The notes beneath the pieces were generated by a model. That model worked only from the letters and a program-made list of their open reading frames with translations, did no database searches and was not told the origin of the DNA. DNA of 25,546 nucleotides, from assembly GCA_017538865.1 (NCBI GenBank), contig JAFYIA010000014.1:1-25546 (forward strand), written 5' to 3'. Below are positions 14,628 through 22,324 of this stretch, piece by piece. The position numbers and the translations under genes are program-made. Source of the DNA: Aeriscardovia sp. Lineage in GTDB: Bacteria; Actinomycetota; Actinomycetes; Actinomycetales; Bifidobacteriaceae. How positions within the stretch are numbered: the first letter of the stretch is position 1; each line of letters starts with the position of its first letter.

Positions 14628-16468
14628 TTCTTCGCGTGCGCCTTCAGCTTTTCGCGGATGTCTTTGTCGTCCAGCTCTTCCAGGCTGAGGGCCGAGATGA
14701 AGGCCTCCTGGGGGATGGCGACGTTGCCTATCATCTTCATCTTCTTCTTGCCCTCCCTCTGCTTTTCCAGAAGCTTCCTCTTTCGGGTTATGTCCCCTCC
14801 GTAGCACTTGGCCAAAACGTCCTTCCGGAGGGGGCTTATGGTCTCCCGGGCTATAATCCTCTGCCCGATCGCGGCCTGTATCGGGATTTCGAACTGCTGG
14901 CGGGGGATGAGCTTTTTCAGCTTCTTGGTCATCTTCAGTCCGTACTCGTAAGCCTTGTCCTTGTGGCAGATGGCGCTGAGGGCGTCCGAAAGCTCGCCGT
15001 GGATGAGGATGTCTACGCGCACCAGGTCCGCCTTCTCCTCCCCCGCGGGGGCGTAGTCCAAAGTGGCGTAGCCCTTCGTGCGGCTCTTCAGCTGGTCGAA
15101 GAAGCCGAAGATGATTTCCCCTGTAGGCATCTTGTACCTCAGGCACACCCTGTCCGGGCCAAGGTACTCCATGCCGAGCATCTTCCCCCTGTGCTCCTGG
15201 CAGAGCTTCATCACGTCCCCCACGAACTCTTTGGGGGTGATGATGGATGCCTCTATTACGGGCTCCCAGACGGCCTTCACCTTGTTTTCGGGAAACTGGG
15301 TGGGGTTTGTGACGGTGACTTCGCTCCCGTCCGCCATTTCCACCCTGTAGTGGACGTTGGGGGCGGTGGAGATGAGGTCCAGCCCGAACTCCCTCTCCAG
15401 CCTCTCTATCACTATCTGCATGTGCAGGAGGCCCAGGAACCCGCACCTGAACCCGAATCCCAGGGCGCTGCTGGTCTCGGGGGTGTAGCTGATGGACGCG
15501 TCGTTCAAGCGGAGCTTGTCGAGGGACTGCCTGAGGAGGGGGAATTGGTCGGTCTCCAGCGGGAAGATGCCGGCGTACACCATGCTTTCCGGCGCCTTAT
15601 AGCCCTTGAGGGGTTCGGAGGCGAGGCTCCTCTCGCAGGTTATGGTGTCCCCGACCTGGGCCTGGCGCACATCCTTAATCCCGGTTATCACGTACCCCAC
15701 CTGGCCCGTGGTGAGCTGCTCTACCGGCCTCATGAAGGGGTCAACGATTCCAAGCTCCAGAGGAACCAGGGAGGAGCCCGACTTCATCTGGATGATCCTG
15801 TCTTTGGCCTCGATCCTCCCGTCCACCACGCGGATGTATGTGATGATGCCCCGGTAGGCGTCGTACTGGGAATCGAAGATCAGGGCCCTTGTGGGGGCTT
15901 CGGGGTCTCCTGACGGGGCGGGCACTTTCTCGACTATCGCGTCCAAAAGCTCCCTCACCCCCAGGCCCGTCTTTGCCGACACCTCCATGACTTCCTCGGG
16001 CCCAACGCCCAAAAGATCGCAGAGGGTGGCCCTCACCTCATCCGTCTTTGCGCCCGGAAGGTCGATCTTGTTTAGGACGGGGATTATGGCCAGATCGTTT
16101 TGCAGAGCGAGGTAGAGGTTGCTGAGGGTCTGCGCCTCTATGCCCTGGGTCGCATCCACCAAGAGCACACACCCCTCGCATGCGGCCAGCGCCCTTGAGA
16201 CTTCGTAGTTGAAGTCGACGTGGCCGGGGGTGTCGATCATGGAGAGGGCGTAGGTCTTTGCGCCCTTCTCCCAGTTGACGGTCACGGCCTGGGACTTTAT
16301 CGTAATCCCCCTCTCCCGCTCTATGTCCATAGAATCCAGGTACTGGTCGCGCATCTGCCGGTCCGACAGCGCCCCAGTTATGGACAGGATTCTGTCCGCC
16401 AAGGTGGATTTGCCGTGGTCTATGTGGGCTATGATTGAAAAATTGCGTTTGAGTTCCTGCGGGAAAAT
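14624..16468 (-). CDS. lepA: Elongation factor 4 (LepA), with a non-standard start region
   Basis: LepA is a ribosomal GTPase linked to initiation and 30S maturation. The body is intact: P-loop AHIDHGKS (about 14-21), RERGITIKS, DTPGHVDF, NKID, and the LepA-specific C-terminal domain, ending HAKK. The coordinates use ATT at 16466-16468 as start, giving 614 aa beginning with Ile/Met-FPQELKRNFSIIAHIDHGK. No ATG, GTG, TTG or CTG precedes the P-loop in frame after a TAA at 16478-16480. The next in-frame start is TTG 16402, which would delete the P-loop and cannot be right. A GTG at 16490-16492 with AAGGT upstream is in frame but is cut off by that TAA. The gene overlaps hemW by four bases. Confidence 0.9.
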   Translation of the reverse strand: MFPQELKRNFSIIAHIDHGKSTLADRILSITGALSDRQMRDQYLDSMDIERERGITIKSQAVTVNWEKGAKTYALSMIDTPGHVDFNYEVSRALAACEGCVLLVDATQGIEAQTLSNLYLALQNDLAIIPVLNKIDLPGAKTDEVRATLCDLLGVGPEEVMEVSAKTGLGVRELLDAIVEKVPAPSGDPEAPTRALIFDSQYDAYRGIITYIRVVDGRIEAKDRIIQMKSGSSLVPLELGIVDPFMRPVEQLTTGQVGYVITGIKDVRQAQVGDTITCERSLASEPLKGYKAPESMVYAGIFPLETDQFPLLRQSLDKLRLNDASISYTPETSSALGFGFRCGFLGLLHMQIVIERLEREFGLDLISTAPNVHYRVEMADGSEVTVTNPTQFPENKVKAVWEPVIEASIITPKEFVGDVMKLCQEHRGKMLGMEYLGPDRVCLRYKMPTGEIIFGFFDQLKSRTKGYATLDYAPAGEEKADLVRVDILIHGELSDALSAICHKDKAYEYGLKMTKKLKKLIPRQQFEIPIQAAIGQRIIARETISPLRKDVLAKCYGGDITRKRKLLEKQREGKKKMKMIGNVAIPQEAFISALSLEELDDKDIREKLKAHAKK

Positions 16469-16522
16469 GGTTCCAGGTTAAGATTTTGTCACGTGCGCAC
16501 CTTAGATTGGCCCGAGCCGTTT

Positions 16523-16551
16523 TTGAAATTAATCTCAATAAAGTGTAGCAT
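16523..16551 (+). promoter_or_regulatory. Probable rpsT promoter
   Basis: TTGAAA (16523-16528, five of six to the -35 consensus), a 17-base spacer, and TAGCAT (16546-16551, four of six to the -10) precede rpsT by 35 bases. Transcription would start near 16558. Confidence 0.5.
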
Positions 16552-16585
16552 TCTAGTAAAAAGAACTTAGTCTTTGGAGTTTGTA

Positions 16586-16846
16586 GTGGCTAACATAAAG
16601 CAGCAGAAGAAGCGCGTCCTCACCAATGAGAAGGCGCACGAGAGGAACGTGGCGGTAAAGAGCCGCCTCAAGACCGCGGTGCGCAAAGTGCGCGAGTGCA
16701 TAAACGCCGGAGAAAAAGAAGCGGCAGCCGTCGAATACAGGAACTGCGCCCGCCTCCTCGACAAGGCGGTCAGCAAGGGCGTAATCCACAAGAACCAGGC
16801 GGCCGACAGGAAGAGCAACCTGGCTCTGGCCATAAACAAGCTCTAG
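16586..16846 (+). CDS. rpsT: 30S ribosomal protein S20
   Basis: S20 is a primary 16S rRNA-binding protein of the small subunit. The 86-aa product is a lysine/arginine-rich three-helix protein with the family start ANIKQQKKR, the conserved NVAVKSRLKTAVRKVR, and the end GVIHKNQAADRKSNLALA. The start is GTG at 16586, six bases after GGAG (16576-16579). An in-frame TTG upstream would add four residues not seen in the family. It has its own promoter and a strong terminator, so it is monocistronic. It is divergent from lepA, as in many actinobacteria. Its arginine codons are mostly CGC, unlike most neighbours, which fits a highly expressed gene. Confidence 0.96.
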   Translation: MANIKQQKKRVLTNEKAHERNVAVKSRLKTAVRKVRECINAGEKEAAAVEYRNCARLLDKAVSKGVIHKNQAADRKSNLALAINKL

Positions 16847-16860
16847 GCCGAAAATGAAAA

Positions 16861-16886
16861 AGGGGGCGGGAGCCCCCTATTTTTTT
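16861..16886. terminator. Intrinsic terminator between rpsT and rplY
   Basis: AGGGGGC (16861-16867) pairs with GCCCCCT (16872-16878) around a GGGA loop and is followed by a run of T on the plus strand. An A run at 16855-16861 gives a T run on the minus strand, so it can serve both converging genes. Confidence 0.92.
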
Positions 16887-16894
16887 GACCCTTT

Positions 16895-17452
16895 TTACTT
16901 TTTCTTCCCTTCAGGGCTCACGATCTTGACCAGGGTCTCTTCAGGCTTCACGCCGAGGAACTCCACCCCTTCTTCGGGCTTGAGATCCTTGCCGCGGATT
17001 TCCTGACCGGCCTGCATTCCTTCGATGGAAAGGACGAGCGACTGGGGGAGGTGTTCCACGTCGGCCTTTGCCCTGACCTTTTGGACTTCGATGAGGGCGG
17101 TGCTATTGCCCTTGGTGACGCCTTCGATGTAGACGGGGACGGTCACTTCAATCTTTTCGCCCTTCTCCACCTTGTAGAAGTCGATGCTCTCAATCTTTGA
17201 AGACACCGGGTTCCTCTGCACGTCTTTCACTACGGCCATCACCTTTTCCTTGCCCTGCCCGAGCTCCAGCTCGTATACGGCATTGGTGTTCCTCAGAGAA
17301 GATGCGGTGGCGTTGTAGTCGACATGGAAGAAGAGGGGGGGGTTGCCGTGGGAGTAGACGGAGGCGGGGATCCTCCCCCTCTGGCGGAGCCTTCTTGAGA
17401 ATCCCTTGCCGAACTCTTCCCTCTCTTCGCCCCTTAGTTCAATCTTTGCCAT
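16895..17452 (-). CDS. rplY: 50S ribosomal protein L25 (general stress protein CTC type)
   Basis: L25/CTC binds 5S rRNA in the large subunit. The 185-aa product is the long two-domain form. The N-terminal 5S-binding domain (about 1-90) has EFGKGFSRRLRQRGRIPASVYSHG and VMAVVKDVQRNPVS. The C-terminal TL5-like domain (about 95-185) has VPVYIEGV, LPQSLVLSIEG and PEETLVKI. The ATG at 17452 gives the expected N-terminus, but the nearest AGG is only two bases from it, so translation initiation may be weak or depend on the leader. A TATAAA-like -10 lies about 100 bases upstream, implying a long 5' leader, which is unproven. It converges on rpsT across a strong terminator. Confidence 0.95.
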   Translation of the reverse strand: MAKIELRGEEREEFGKGFSRRLRQRGRIPASVYSHGNPPLFFHVDYNATASSLRNTNAVYELELGQGKEKVMAVVKDVQRNPVSSKIESIDFYKVEKGEKIEVTVPVYIEGVTKGNSTALIEVQKVRAKADVEHLPQSLVLSIEGMQAGQEIRGKDLKPEEGVEFLGVKPEETLVKIVSPEGKKK

Positions 17453-17587
17453 TGCCTAAAATCCGGCCTTTCTAGTTCAGGGCAGGGAAGAAGCGGCTCT
17501 CAACTTCAAACTTAGTCGATAACGGGATTTCTCCCCTCGCCATGGTTTTACTTTATACTTTTTAAGACTATCCCATTTTTCCGCAAC

Positions 17588-17618
17588 TTGGCAAAGGTTG
17601 GAAAAGTTTGGATACAAT
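17588..17618 (+). promoter_or_regulatory. Candidate promoter of the acyl-CoA synthetase gene
   Basis: TTGGCA (17588-17593, five of six to -35) and TACAAT (17613-17618, five of six to -10) are separated by 19 bases, slightly longer than optimal. They lie 36 bases before the GTG start. The rest of the 201-base gap back to rplY holds the rplY leader and no further recognisable element. Confidence 0.45.
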
Positions 17619-17653
17619 TAGCGCATTGAACCGTATTTGGGAAGGAAGGGCAA

Positions 17654-19615
17654 GTGGCAGATTTGAGCAGCCTCCCCTCGCAGTCTGAAAGCGGCGGAGC
17701 CGGATCTAGATCCTACGACCCCAAACTCCTCTTTGAGGCCGACTGGTGCGCCGACGGCTACCCTTCCATAACGCGGGTGGACGGCTCCGGGCTTGTGGAA
17801 ACCAGTACGCGCGGCATTGGGGAGATACCAAAATTCATGACGATCTACTCACTGTACCGCAGCCGCGCGGAGAGGATGGCCGACAGGCCCCTCTACACTT
17901 TCCGCTCAAAAGACAACCCCAACAAATGGCTGACGAAGACGGCCGCCGAAACCCTGGAAGACATAAGGAAGATGTCCAAAGGGTTCATGGGGATGGGCTT
18001 GGAACACGGAGATTGCGTGGCCCTGATGTGCTCCACTTGCTACGAGTGGAACATAGTGGACGCCGGAGTGATGTCCATAGGCGGGGTCCTGGCCACCATA
18101 TATGACACCGATTCCCCAAAGCAGATGAAGGCGATAATTGAAAATTCCGGGGCGAAGACGCTGATAGTGGAAACCCGGGAGATGAAGGCCAAGGCGGAGG
18201 TCGCAGGGCTTGACGGGAAGTGCAGGGTGCTGTGCATGGAGGAAGGCGCCCTCGAAGCTGTGAAGGCCTACGCGTCCTCGGTAAAAGACGAGGAGCTCAA
18301 CCGGAGGATAGACGCGGTGCAAAAGACCGACTTGTGCTCCATCGTCTACACTTCCGGCTCCACTTCCGCTCCCAAAGGGGTGGAGATAACCCATGAAAAC
18401 TTCTGCGCCGCGGCCTCCAACCTCGCGGCCTACCTTCCGAGCATCCTCGCCGATCCTAAAGGCTCGGCCCTGCTCTTCCTCCCAATGGCGCACGTATTTG
18501 CCAGGACTATAAACTACATGTGCGTATTTTCGAGGGTGAGGGCGTACATTTCCAGCAATTTCAAGAACCTCGTCTCCGATCTCCAGTACTCCAAGCCTAC
18601 GGCCATGATCGGAGTGCCCAGGGTCTATGAGAAGCTCTACAATGCTGTGAGCCAGAACGCCGGAATGGGGTGGAAGGGCCGCGTCTTTGCGATGTCTGTA
18701 AAGACCGCCAGGGCCTACATGCAGGAGATAAACAAGAGGGGCAAGCCCAGGCTCTACACTTCATTCCTCCGCACCGCCTTCGACACTTCCATTTATTCCA
18801 GGCTCCGGGAGCTGTTGGGAGGTAGGGCCAAGTGGCTGGTGTGCGGCGGCGCCCCGCTGGATCCCAGTCTTTTGGCCTTTTACCGCGGGGCCGGAATACC
18901 CGTATACGAGGGTTACGGGCTCACCGAAACTACGGCCCCCTGCGCCTTCTCCCCCCTCGGGCTGCCCTACAGGCACGGCAGTGTGGGAATAGCCTTCCCG
19001 GGAGCGACTTTGAGGTGCAGCGAAGAAGGGGAGATAGAAGTTAAAGGGGACTCCGTCTTCACCAGGTACCACAACAACGAGGAGGCTACAAAAGAGGCGT
19101 TCGACAAGGACGGCTGGTGCCTGACGGGGGATCTGGGCTACATCGACGATCAGGGGTTCTTGTACGTCACGGGCCGCAAGAAGAACCTAATTATAACGGC
19201 CGGAGGGAAGAACGTGGCCCCGGAGGGAATGGAAAAAGAGATAGAGAGGTGCCCGCTGGTTTCCCAGGCCGTAGTCCTGGGCGACCAGCGCCCCTTCGTC
19301 TCGGCCCTCATGACTTTAGACGAGCCGGCGCTCCGCCTCTGGCTAAGATCCCAAAAGCTCGACGAGGCGATGAGTTTGGAAGAGGCCTGCACGAACCCCG
19401 CCGTCAGGATGGAGATACAAAAATACGTAGATGAGGCCAACAGGGGAGAATCCCAGGCGGAGTCCGTGCGAAAGTTCATAGTGCTGCCCGAAGACTTCAC
19501 GCAGGAAAACGGGCTTCTAACCCCTTCTATGAAGATAATCCGCAAAAAGGTCATGGACAGGTACAGCGACCTGCTGAACAAGGAAATGTACACCCCTCGC
19601 AAAGGCGCGCGCTAA
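17654..19615 (+). CDS. Long-chain fatty-acid--CoA ligase (AMP-forming)
   Basis: This 653-aa member of the ANL superfamily activates a fatty acid to acyl-AMP and then acyl-CoA. It has the phosphate-binding motif YTSGSTSAPKG (from residue 232), a close variant of YTSGTTGxPKG, then LPMAHVFAR, GVPRVYEKL, the adenine-binding GYGLTETTAP, the ribose-binding TGDLGYID and the catalytic GRKKNLIITAGGKNVAPE. All are typical of long-chain (FadD15-like) enzymes. The start is GTG at 17654 after AAGGAAGG. No beta-oxidation genes are nearby, so a role in activating exogenous fatty acids for lipid synthesis is as likely as catabolism. The stop lies three bases from the 3' end of era on the other strand. Confidence 0.93.
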   Translation: MADLSSLPSQSESGGAGSRSYDPKLLFEADWCADGYPSITRVDGSGLVETSTRGIGEIPKFMTIYSLYRSRAERMADRPLYTFRSKDNPNKWLTKTAAETLEDIRKMSKGFMGMGLEHGDCVALMCSTCYEWNIVDAGVMSIGGVLATIYDTDSPKQMKAIIENSGAKTLIVETREMKAKAEVAGLDGKCRVLCMEEGALEAVKAYASSVKDEELNRRIDAVQKTDLCSIVYTSGSTSAPKGVEITHENFCAAASNLAAYLPSILADPKGSALLFLPMAHVFARTINYMCVFSRVRAYISSNFKNLVSDLQYSKPTAMIGVPRVYEKLYNAVSQNAGMGWKGRVFAMSVKTARAYMQEINKRGKPRLYTSFLRTAFDTSIYSRLRELLGGRAKWLVCGGAPLDPSLLAFYRGAGIPVYEGYGLTETTAPCAFSPLGLPYRHGSVGIAFPGATLRCSEEGEIEVKGDSVFTRYHNNEEATKEAFDKDGWCLTGDLGYIDDQGFLYVTGRKKNLIITAGGKNVAPEGMEKEIERCPLVSQAVVLGDQRPFVSALMTLDEPALRLWLRSQKLDEAMSLEEACTNPAVRMEIQKYVDEANRGESQAESVRKFIVLPEDFTQENGLLTPSMKIIRKKVMDRYSDLLNKEMYTPRKGAR

Positions 19616-19618
19616 GGC

Positions 19619-20521
19619 CTAGTAATACCCGAAAAAGTCCAGCTTCTTAGGGTCCTTCTGCCAGTCCTTGGCCACGCGCACTTCAAACCGCATGGAGGGC
19701 GTGCCGCCCAGCAGGCGCTTCAGATCCGGCATGGCATCCCTTCGCACCCTGCTCAGCACCGATCCCCCCTTCCCTATCACGATTCCCTTCTGGCTCTCCT
19801 TTTCCACATACACCTTGAAAAGGAAGGCTCTGTCCCCGACTTTTTCGCACCTGACCACCAGGGAGTGTGGGAGCTCGTCGTGGAGCAGGGGAAGGAAGGC
19901 GGAGCGGACAATTTCGGAGGCGGCCTTTTCCAGGTTTTCCCCTTCCCCTTCCGGCCCGTAGAGGGCGGGGCCCTCCGGCAGGAGGGAAGAGATGAGGTTT
20001 TCGAGCTCCGCCAAGTGGTAATGGGTGAAAGAGGAGACTGCGAGGACTTTGGTAAATTTTGCCGCGCCCTCGACTTCCTCCATCTTCCCTTTCAGCTCTT
20101 CCCTCGAAGCCGCATCCGCCTTTGTGACTAGGGCTACGACGGGTATTTGCCACTCGCTTTCCCCGTCCTTCCTCTTTGAAAGCAGGGAGTGAAGGTTTGC
20201 GATTATGCGCCTGTCGCCCTTGCCCAGCTCCTCGTCTGCAGGGGTCAAAAAGAGGGCCGCGTCTGCCGAGGCGATGGACCTGAGGGCTTCGCCGTTGAGC
20301 CTCTCCCCCAGGAGGGTGCGGGGCTTGCCTATGCCGGGGGTATCCACGAGGATGGCCTGGCAGGAGGGGAGGTTCAAAATATAGCGCGCCTCCCCCCGGG
20401 TGGTTTGCGGAAAGCTAGAGGAAAGGGCCACTTTCTTCCCTACAAGGGAATTTATAAGCGTGGACTTCCCGCTGTTGGGCCTCCCCACTATTGCGCAGAA
20501 CCCCGAAGTAAAATCACTCAT
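19619..20521 (-). CDS. era: GTPase Era
   Basis: Era binds the 3' end of 16S rRNA and assists 30S assembly. The 300-aa protein has G1 GRPNSGKST (13-21), the switch region SSFPQTTRGE, G3 DTPG followed by IGKP, and G4 written TKAD instead of NKxD, a variant known in actinobacterial Era. The C-terminal KH domain has KGIVIGKGGSVLSRV and the end RVAKDWQKDPKKLDFFGYY. The start overlaps the corC-like gene by eight bases, so the two are coupled. The grouping with ybeY and a CBS/CorC protein is widespread in bacteria and reflects shared ribosome-maturation roles. It converges with the acyl-CoA ligase gene. Confidence 0.96.
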   Translation of the reverse strand: MSDFTSGFCAIVGRPNSGKSTLINSLVGKKVALSSSFPQTTRGEARYILNLPSCQAILVDTPGIGKPRTLLGERLNGEALRSIASADAALFLTPADEELGKGDRRIIANLHSLLSKRKDGESEWQIPVVALVTKADAASREELKGKMEEVEGAAKFTKVLAVSSFTHYHLAELENLISSLLPEGPALYGPEGEGENLEKAASEIVRSAFLPLLHDELPHSLVVRCEKVGDRAFLFKVYVEKESQKGIVIGKGGSVLSRVRRDAMPDLKRLLGGTPSMRFEVRVAKDWQKDPKKLDFFGYY

Positions 20522-21830
20522 CTTCCTCTTCTTCCTCTTCTATCGGCTTTGCCACGATGTTTGGTATCTTTCTGCTTTTCCCGGCGGCGGCGTAGAGGAT
20601 GAGCCCGTGGGTCACGACCTGCTCGTTGATTTTCGGAATGTGCCCCAAAAGCTTGGTCAAAAGGCCGTAGACGGTGTCCACGTCGTCTTCTTGGAAGTCT
20701 ATGTCGAACATCTCTTCCAGATCCGATATAGGCGTCCTTGCCGGCATGTTCCACGCCGACCCTATCTTCACCGGAAGATCGTGCTGGGACTTGTCGTGCT
20801 CGTCGACCAGATCCCCCACTATCTGCTCTATCACGTCCTTCATGCTCACGAGCCCTGCGATCCCCCCGTATTCGTCCACCACCACGCTGAAGTGCTGGTT
20901 TCTGTCCTGCATCTGGTGGAACAGATCGTCTACCGGCTTGCTCTCGGGGACGAGGAAGGGTTCCCTGACGAGGCTGAGCACCCCTTCCTTTTCCGACACC
21001 GACCCCAGGGTCGTAGCGTAGATCACGTCTTTCAGGTACAAGACCCCCAAAAGGTCGTCTATATCCTCGCCTATGACCGGGATCTTGCCGAATCCGGTCT
21101 TTGAAAAGAGCCTGATGGCGTCGGCTATGGTGGCCTCTTTTTTTATGCACACTATGTCGGTGCGGGGGACCATGATCTCGCGGGTGAGCGTGTCGGAGAG
21201 GGTGACTATGTTTTTGAGCATCTCCCCGGCCGAGGCATCCAGGTTTGTAGCTTCCGCGATCCTCGCCACCATCTCTTTGCCCTGCTCTATCCTCACCTGT
21301 TCGAGCTCTTCTTCATCTTCCTCGTCTTTGTGCTTTTCCGAAAAGGCCTTGCCCCGGGGCACGAGGTGCACCAAGAGTGTCATGAACCCGCAGTGGCGCA
21401 GCATCGTCTGCAGGGGTTTGTCGCTGGAAATGACCGGGCGCAGGAAGGCCGAGAGGACGGCTATGAAGATCGCGCCTATGAAGCCCACCAGGGCCCCGAA
21501 CCAGAGCCTGTCTATAAACTGAATCGCCAAAAGTGAGAGGCCCACCCCCGAAAAGATATTCATGATCACCCTCCAGAAGGAGGCCGCCGAGGCCGTGAGG
21601 GACCTCTTGTTCATCAGGTGCTGGACTTTCCTCAGCTTTTTCAGCTTTTTGGCCCTCTCAAACTGGGTGAGGTTGGAATCGGTTTGCGCGTTGAAGGAGA
21701 AGTTGTTGACGGAGGTCCTCGTAATCTGCATTACGGCGGCTTCCTGGGCCGCCAAAATCAACGATGACCACACAAAGCAGATAGTGAAAAAACTGCAAGC
21801 TGCTATGAAAACTATGTGAAGCGGACTCAT
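20514..21830 (-). CDS. CNNM/CorC-HlyC family membrane protein with CBS pair
   Basis: The 438-aa product has an N-terminal membrane domain with hydrophobic segments at about residues 5-28, 80-105 and 110-135. A central acidic linker (about 175-195) follows. Next come MVPRTDIVCI and a pair of CBS domains (about 217-345) with GKIPVIGEDIDDLLGVLYLKD and FSVVVDEYGGIAGLVSMKDV. The C-terminal CorC_HlyC domain follows, and a glutamate tail ends the protein. Relatives are implicated in magnesium and cobalt efflux or resistance and were historically called hemolysins. The DUF21 region is short and divergent. The ATG at 21830 has no visible ribosome binding site and lies eight bases beyond a large hairpin. 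It sits directly upstream of era. Confidence 0.88.
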   Translation of the reverse strand: MSPLHIVFIAACSFFTICFVWSSLILAAQEAAVMQITRTSVNNFSFNAQTDSNLTQFERAKKLKKLRKVQHLMNKRSLTASAASFWRVIMNIFSGVGLSLLAIQFIDRLWFGALVGFIGAIFIAVLSAFLRPVISSDKPLQTMLRHCGFMTLLVHLVPRGKAFSEKHKDEEDEEELEQVRIEQGKEMVARIAEATNLDASAGEMLKNIVTLSDTLTREIMVPRTDIVCIKKEATIADAIRLFSKTGFGKIPVIGEDIDDLLGVLYLKDVIYATTLGSVSEKEGVLSLVREPFLVPESKPVDDLFHQMQDRNQHFSVVVDEYGGIAGLVSMKDVIEQIVGDLVDEHDKSQHDLPVKIGSAWNMPARTPISDLEEMFDIDFQEDDVDTVYGLLTKLLGHIPKINEQVVTHGLILYAAAGKSRKIPNIVAKPIEEEEEEDE

Positions 21831-21837
21831 AAAACTA

Positions 21838-21884
21838 CAACCAGACGGCGCAGGGAGGGGAATCCCCTCCCCGCCCGCCGGTTG
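21838..21884 (-). repeat. Large GC-rich hairpin between the unknown ORF and the corC-like gene
   Basis: CAACC (21838-21842) pairs with GGTTG (21880-21884), GGCG (21847-21850) with CGCC (21872-21875), and GGGAGGGG (21853-21860) with CCCCTCCC (21864-21871), leaving a three-base loop, a two-base bulge and a small internal loop. On the minus strand it starts at the base after the stop codon of the 141-aa ORF and is followed by TAGTTTT and the next ATG. It could be a terminator or attenuator, a translational block, or a small mobile palindrome. Confidence 0.75.
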
Positions 21885-22310
21885 TCACAGATGTGTACAC
21901 CTCCGTGCAAAGTTAAAGTTCCGGCCCGATCCTCCTTTGCCGGGCCCCTCGGGCGCCGGGCAGTACCCCTGCCCTCCCCCCAGCTCCGGTATATAGTCCG
22001 GGTGACGCGGGCCCAGGATTGGAACCTTGACGGCGCAGAGGAAGACGCAGTCAATGCGGGGAGCTCGGTGCGCCAGTTCGTAGCGCTTCCACCTTCCCAG
22101 ATCGGTTATGCGATTGGAGCCCAAGCGCAGCTGCTCCTGCTCTGAATCGGTCAGCATCTGGACTGCGCGGCTCAGGTTTTCAGACAAGCCGAAAGACGAC
22201 GTCTCCCACTGGCCCTGCATCCACGGGTAGTACCGTGAAAGCATTCCCCAGCGCTCCTCATCCCACTCCAATTCGTCATCTGTTTCAAAGAACATCATCG
22301 CCAGGTACAT
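21885..22310 (-). CDS. Unrecognised 141-aa protein between ybeY and the corC-like gene
   Basis: I do not recognise this protein. The ATG at 22310 lies 14 bases after the ybeY stop, with only a weak GAAG before it. The N-terminal half is acidic and rich in aromatics (DDELEWDEERWGMLSRYYPW), followed by a helical, glutamine-rich stretch (TDSEQEQLRLGSNRI). The C-terminal third is glycine- and proline-rich with four cysteines in total (DCVFLC, GYC, RRC). No membrane helix or signal peptide is evident. Its arginine codons are 11 CGN to 2 AGG, unlike the AGG-rich neighbours. It may be a lineage-specific gene in the ybeY-era operon, a recent acquisition, or a chance open frame with a real N-terminal part. 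Its coding status is moderately supported by the compact operon position. Confidence 0.5.
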   Translation of the reverse strand: MYLAMMFFETDDELEWDEERWGMLSRYYPWMQGQWETSSFGLSENLSRAVQMLTDSEQEQLRLGSNRITDLGRWKRYELAHRAPRIDCVFLCAVKVPILGPRHPDYIPELGGGQGYCPAPEGPGKGGSGRNFNFARRCTHL

Positions 22311-22324
22311 CTTCGCGTTTTTAT

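Noticed and set aside
14628..15446. A long upstream extension of the hemW reading frame (273 codons)
   Set aside because: It runs through lepA in another frame on the same strand. The product is Arg/Pro/Gly-rich with no domain. hemW starts at the GTG overlapping the lepA stop.
14636..15913. Open frame of 425 codons on the plus strand opposite lepA
   Set aside because: It is a shadow of lepA with low-complexity Leu/Val/Glu composition and no recognisable domain.
16038..16538. A second frame with an ATG start upstream of lepA, which might join lepA by a frameshift
   Set aside because: The family-conserved RNFSIIAHIDHGKS reads through in the lepA frame without a shift. A frameshift is not needed once the ATT or GTG question is considered.
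19619..20521. TKAD instead of NKxD in the Era G4 motif as a sign of lost GTP specificity
   Set aside because: TKxD forms occur in actinobacterial Era proteins, and all other motifs are intact.
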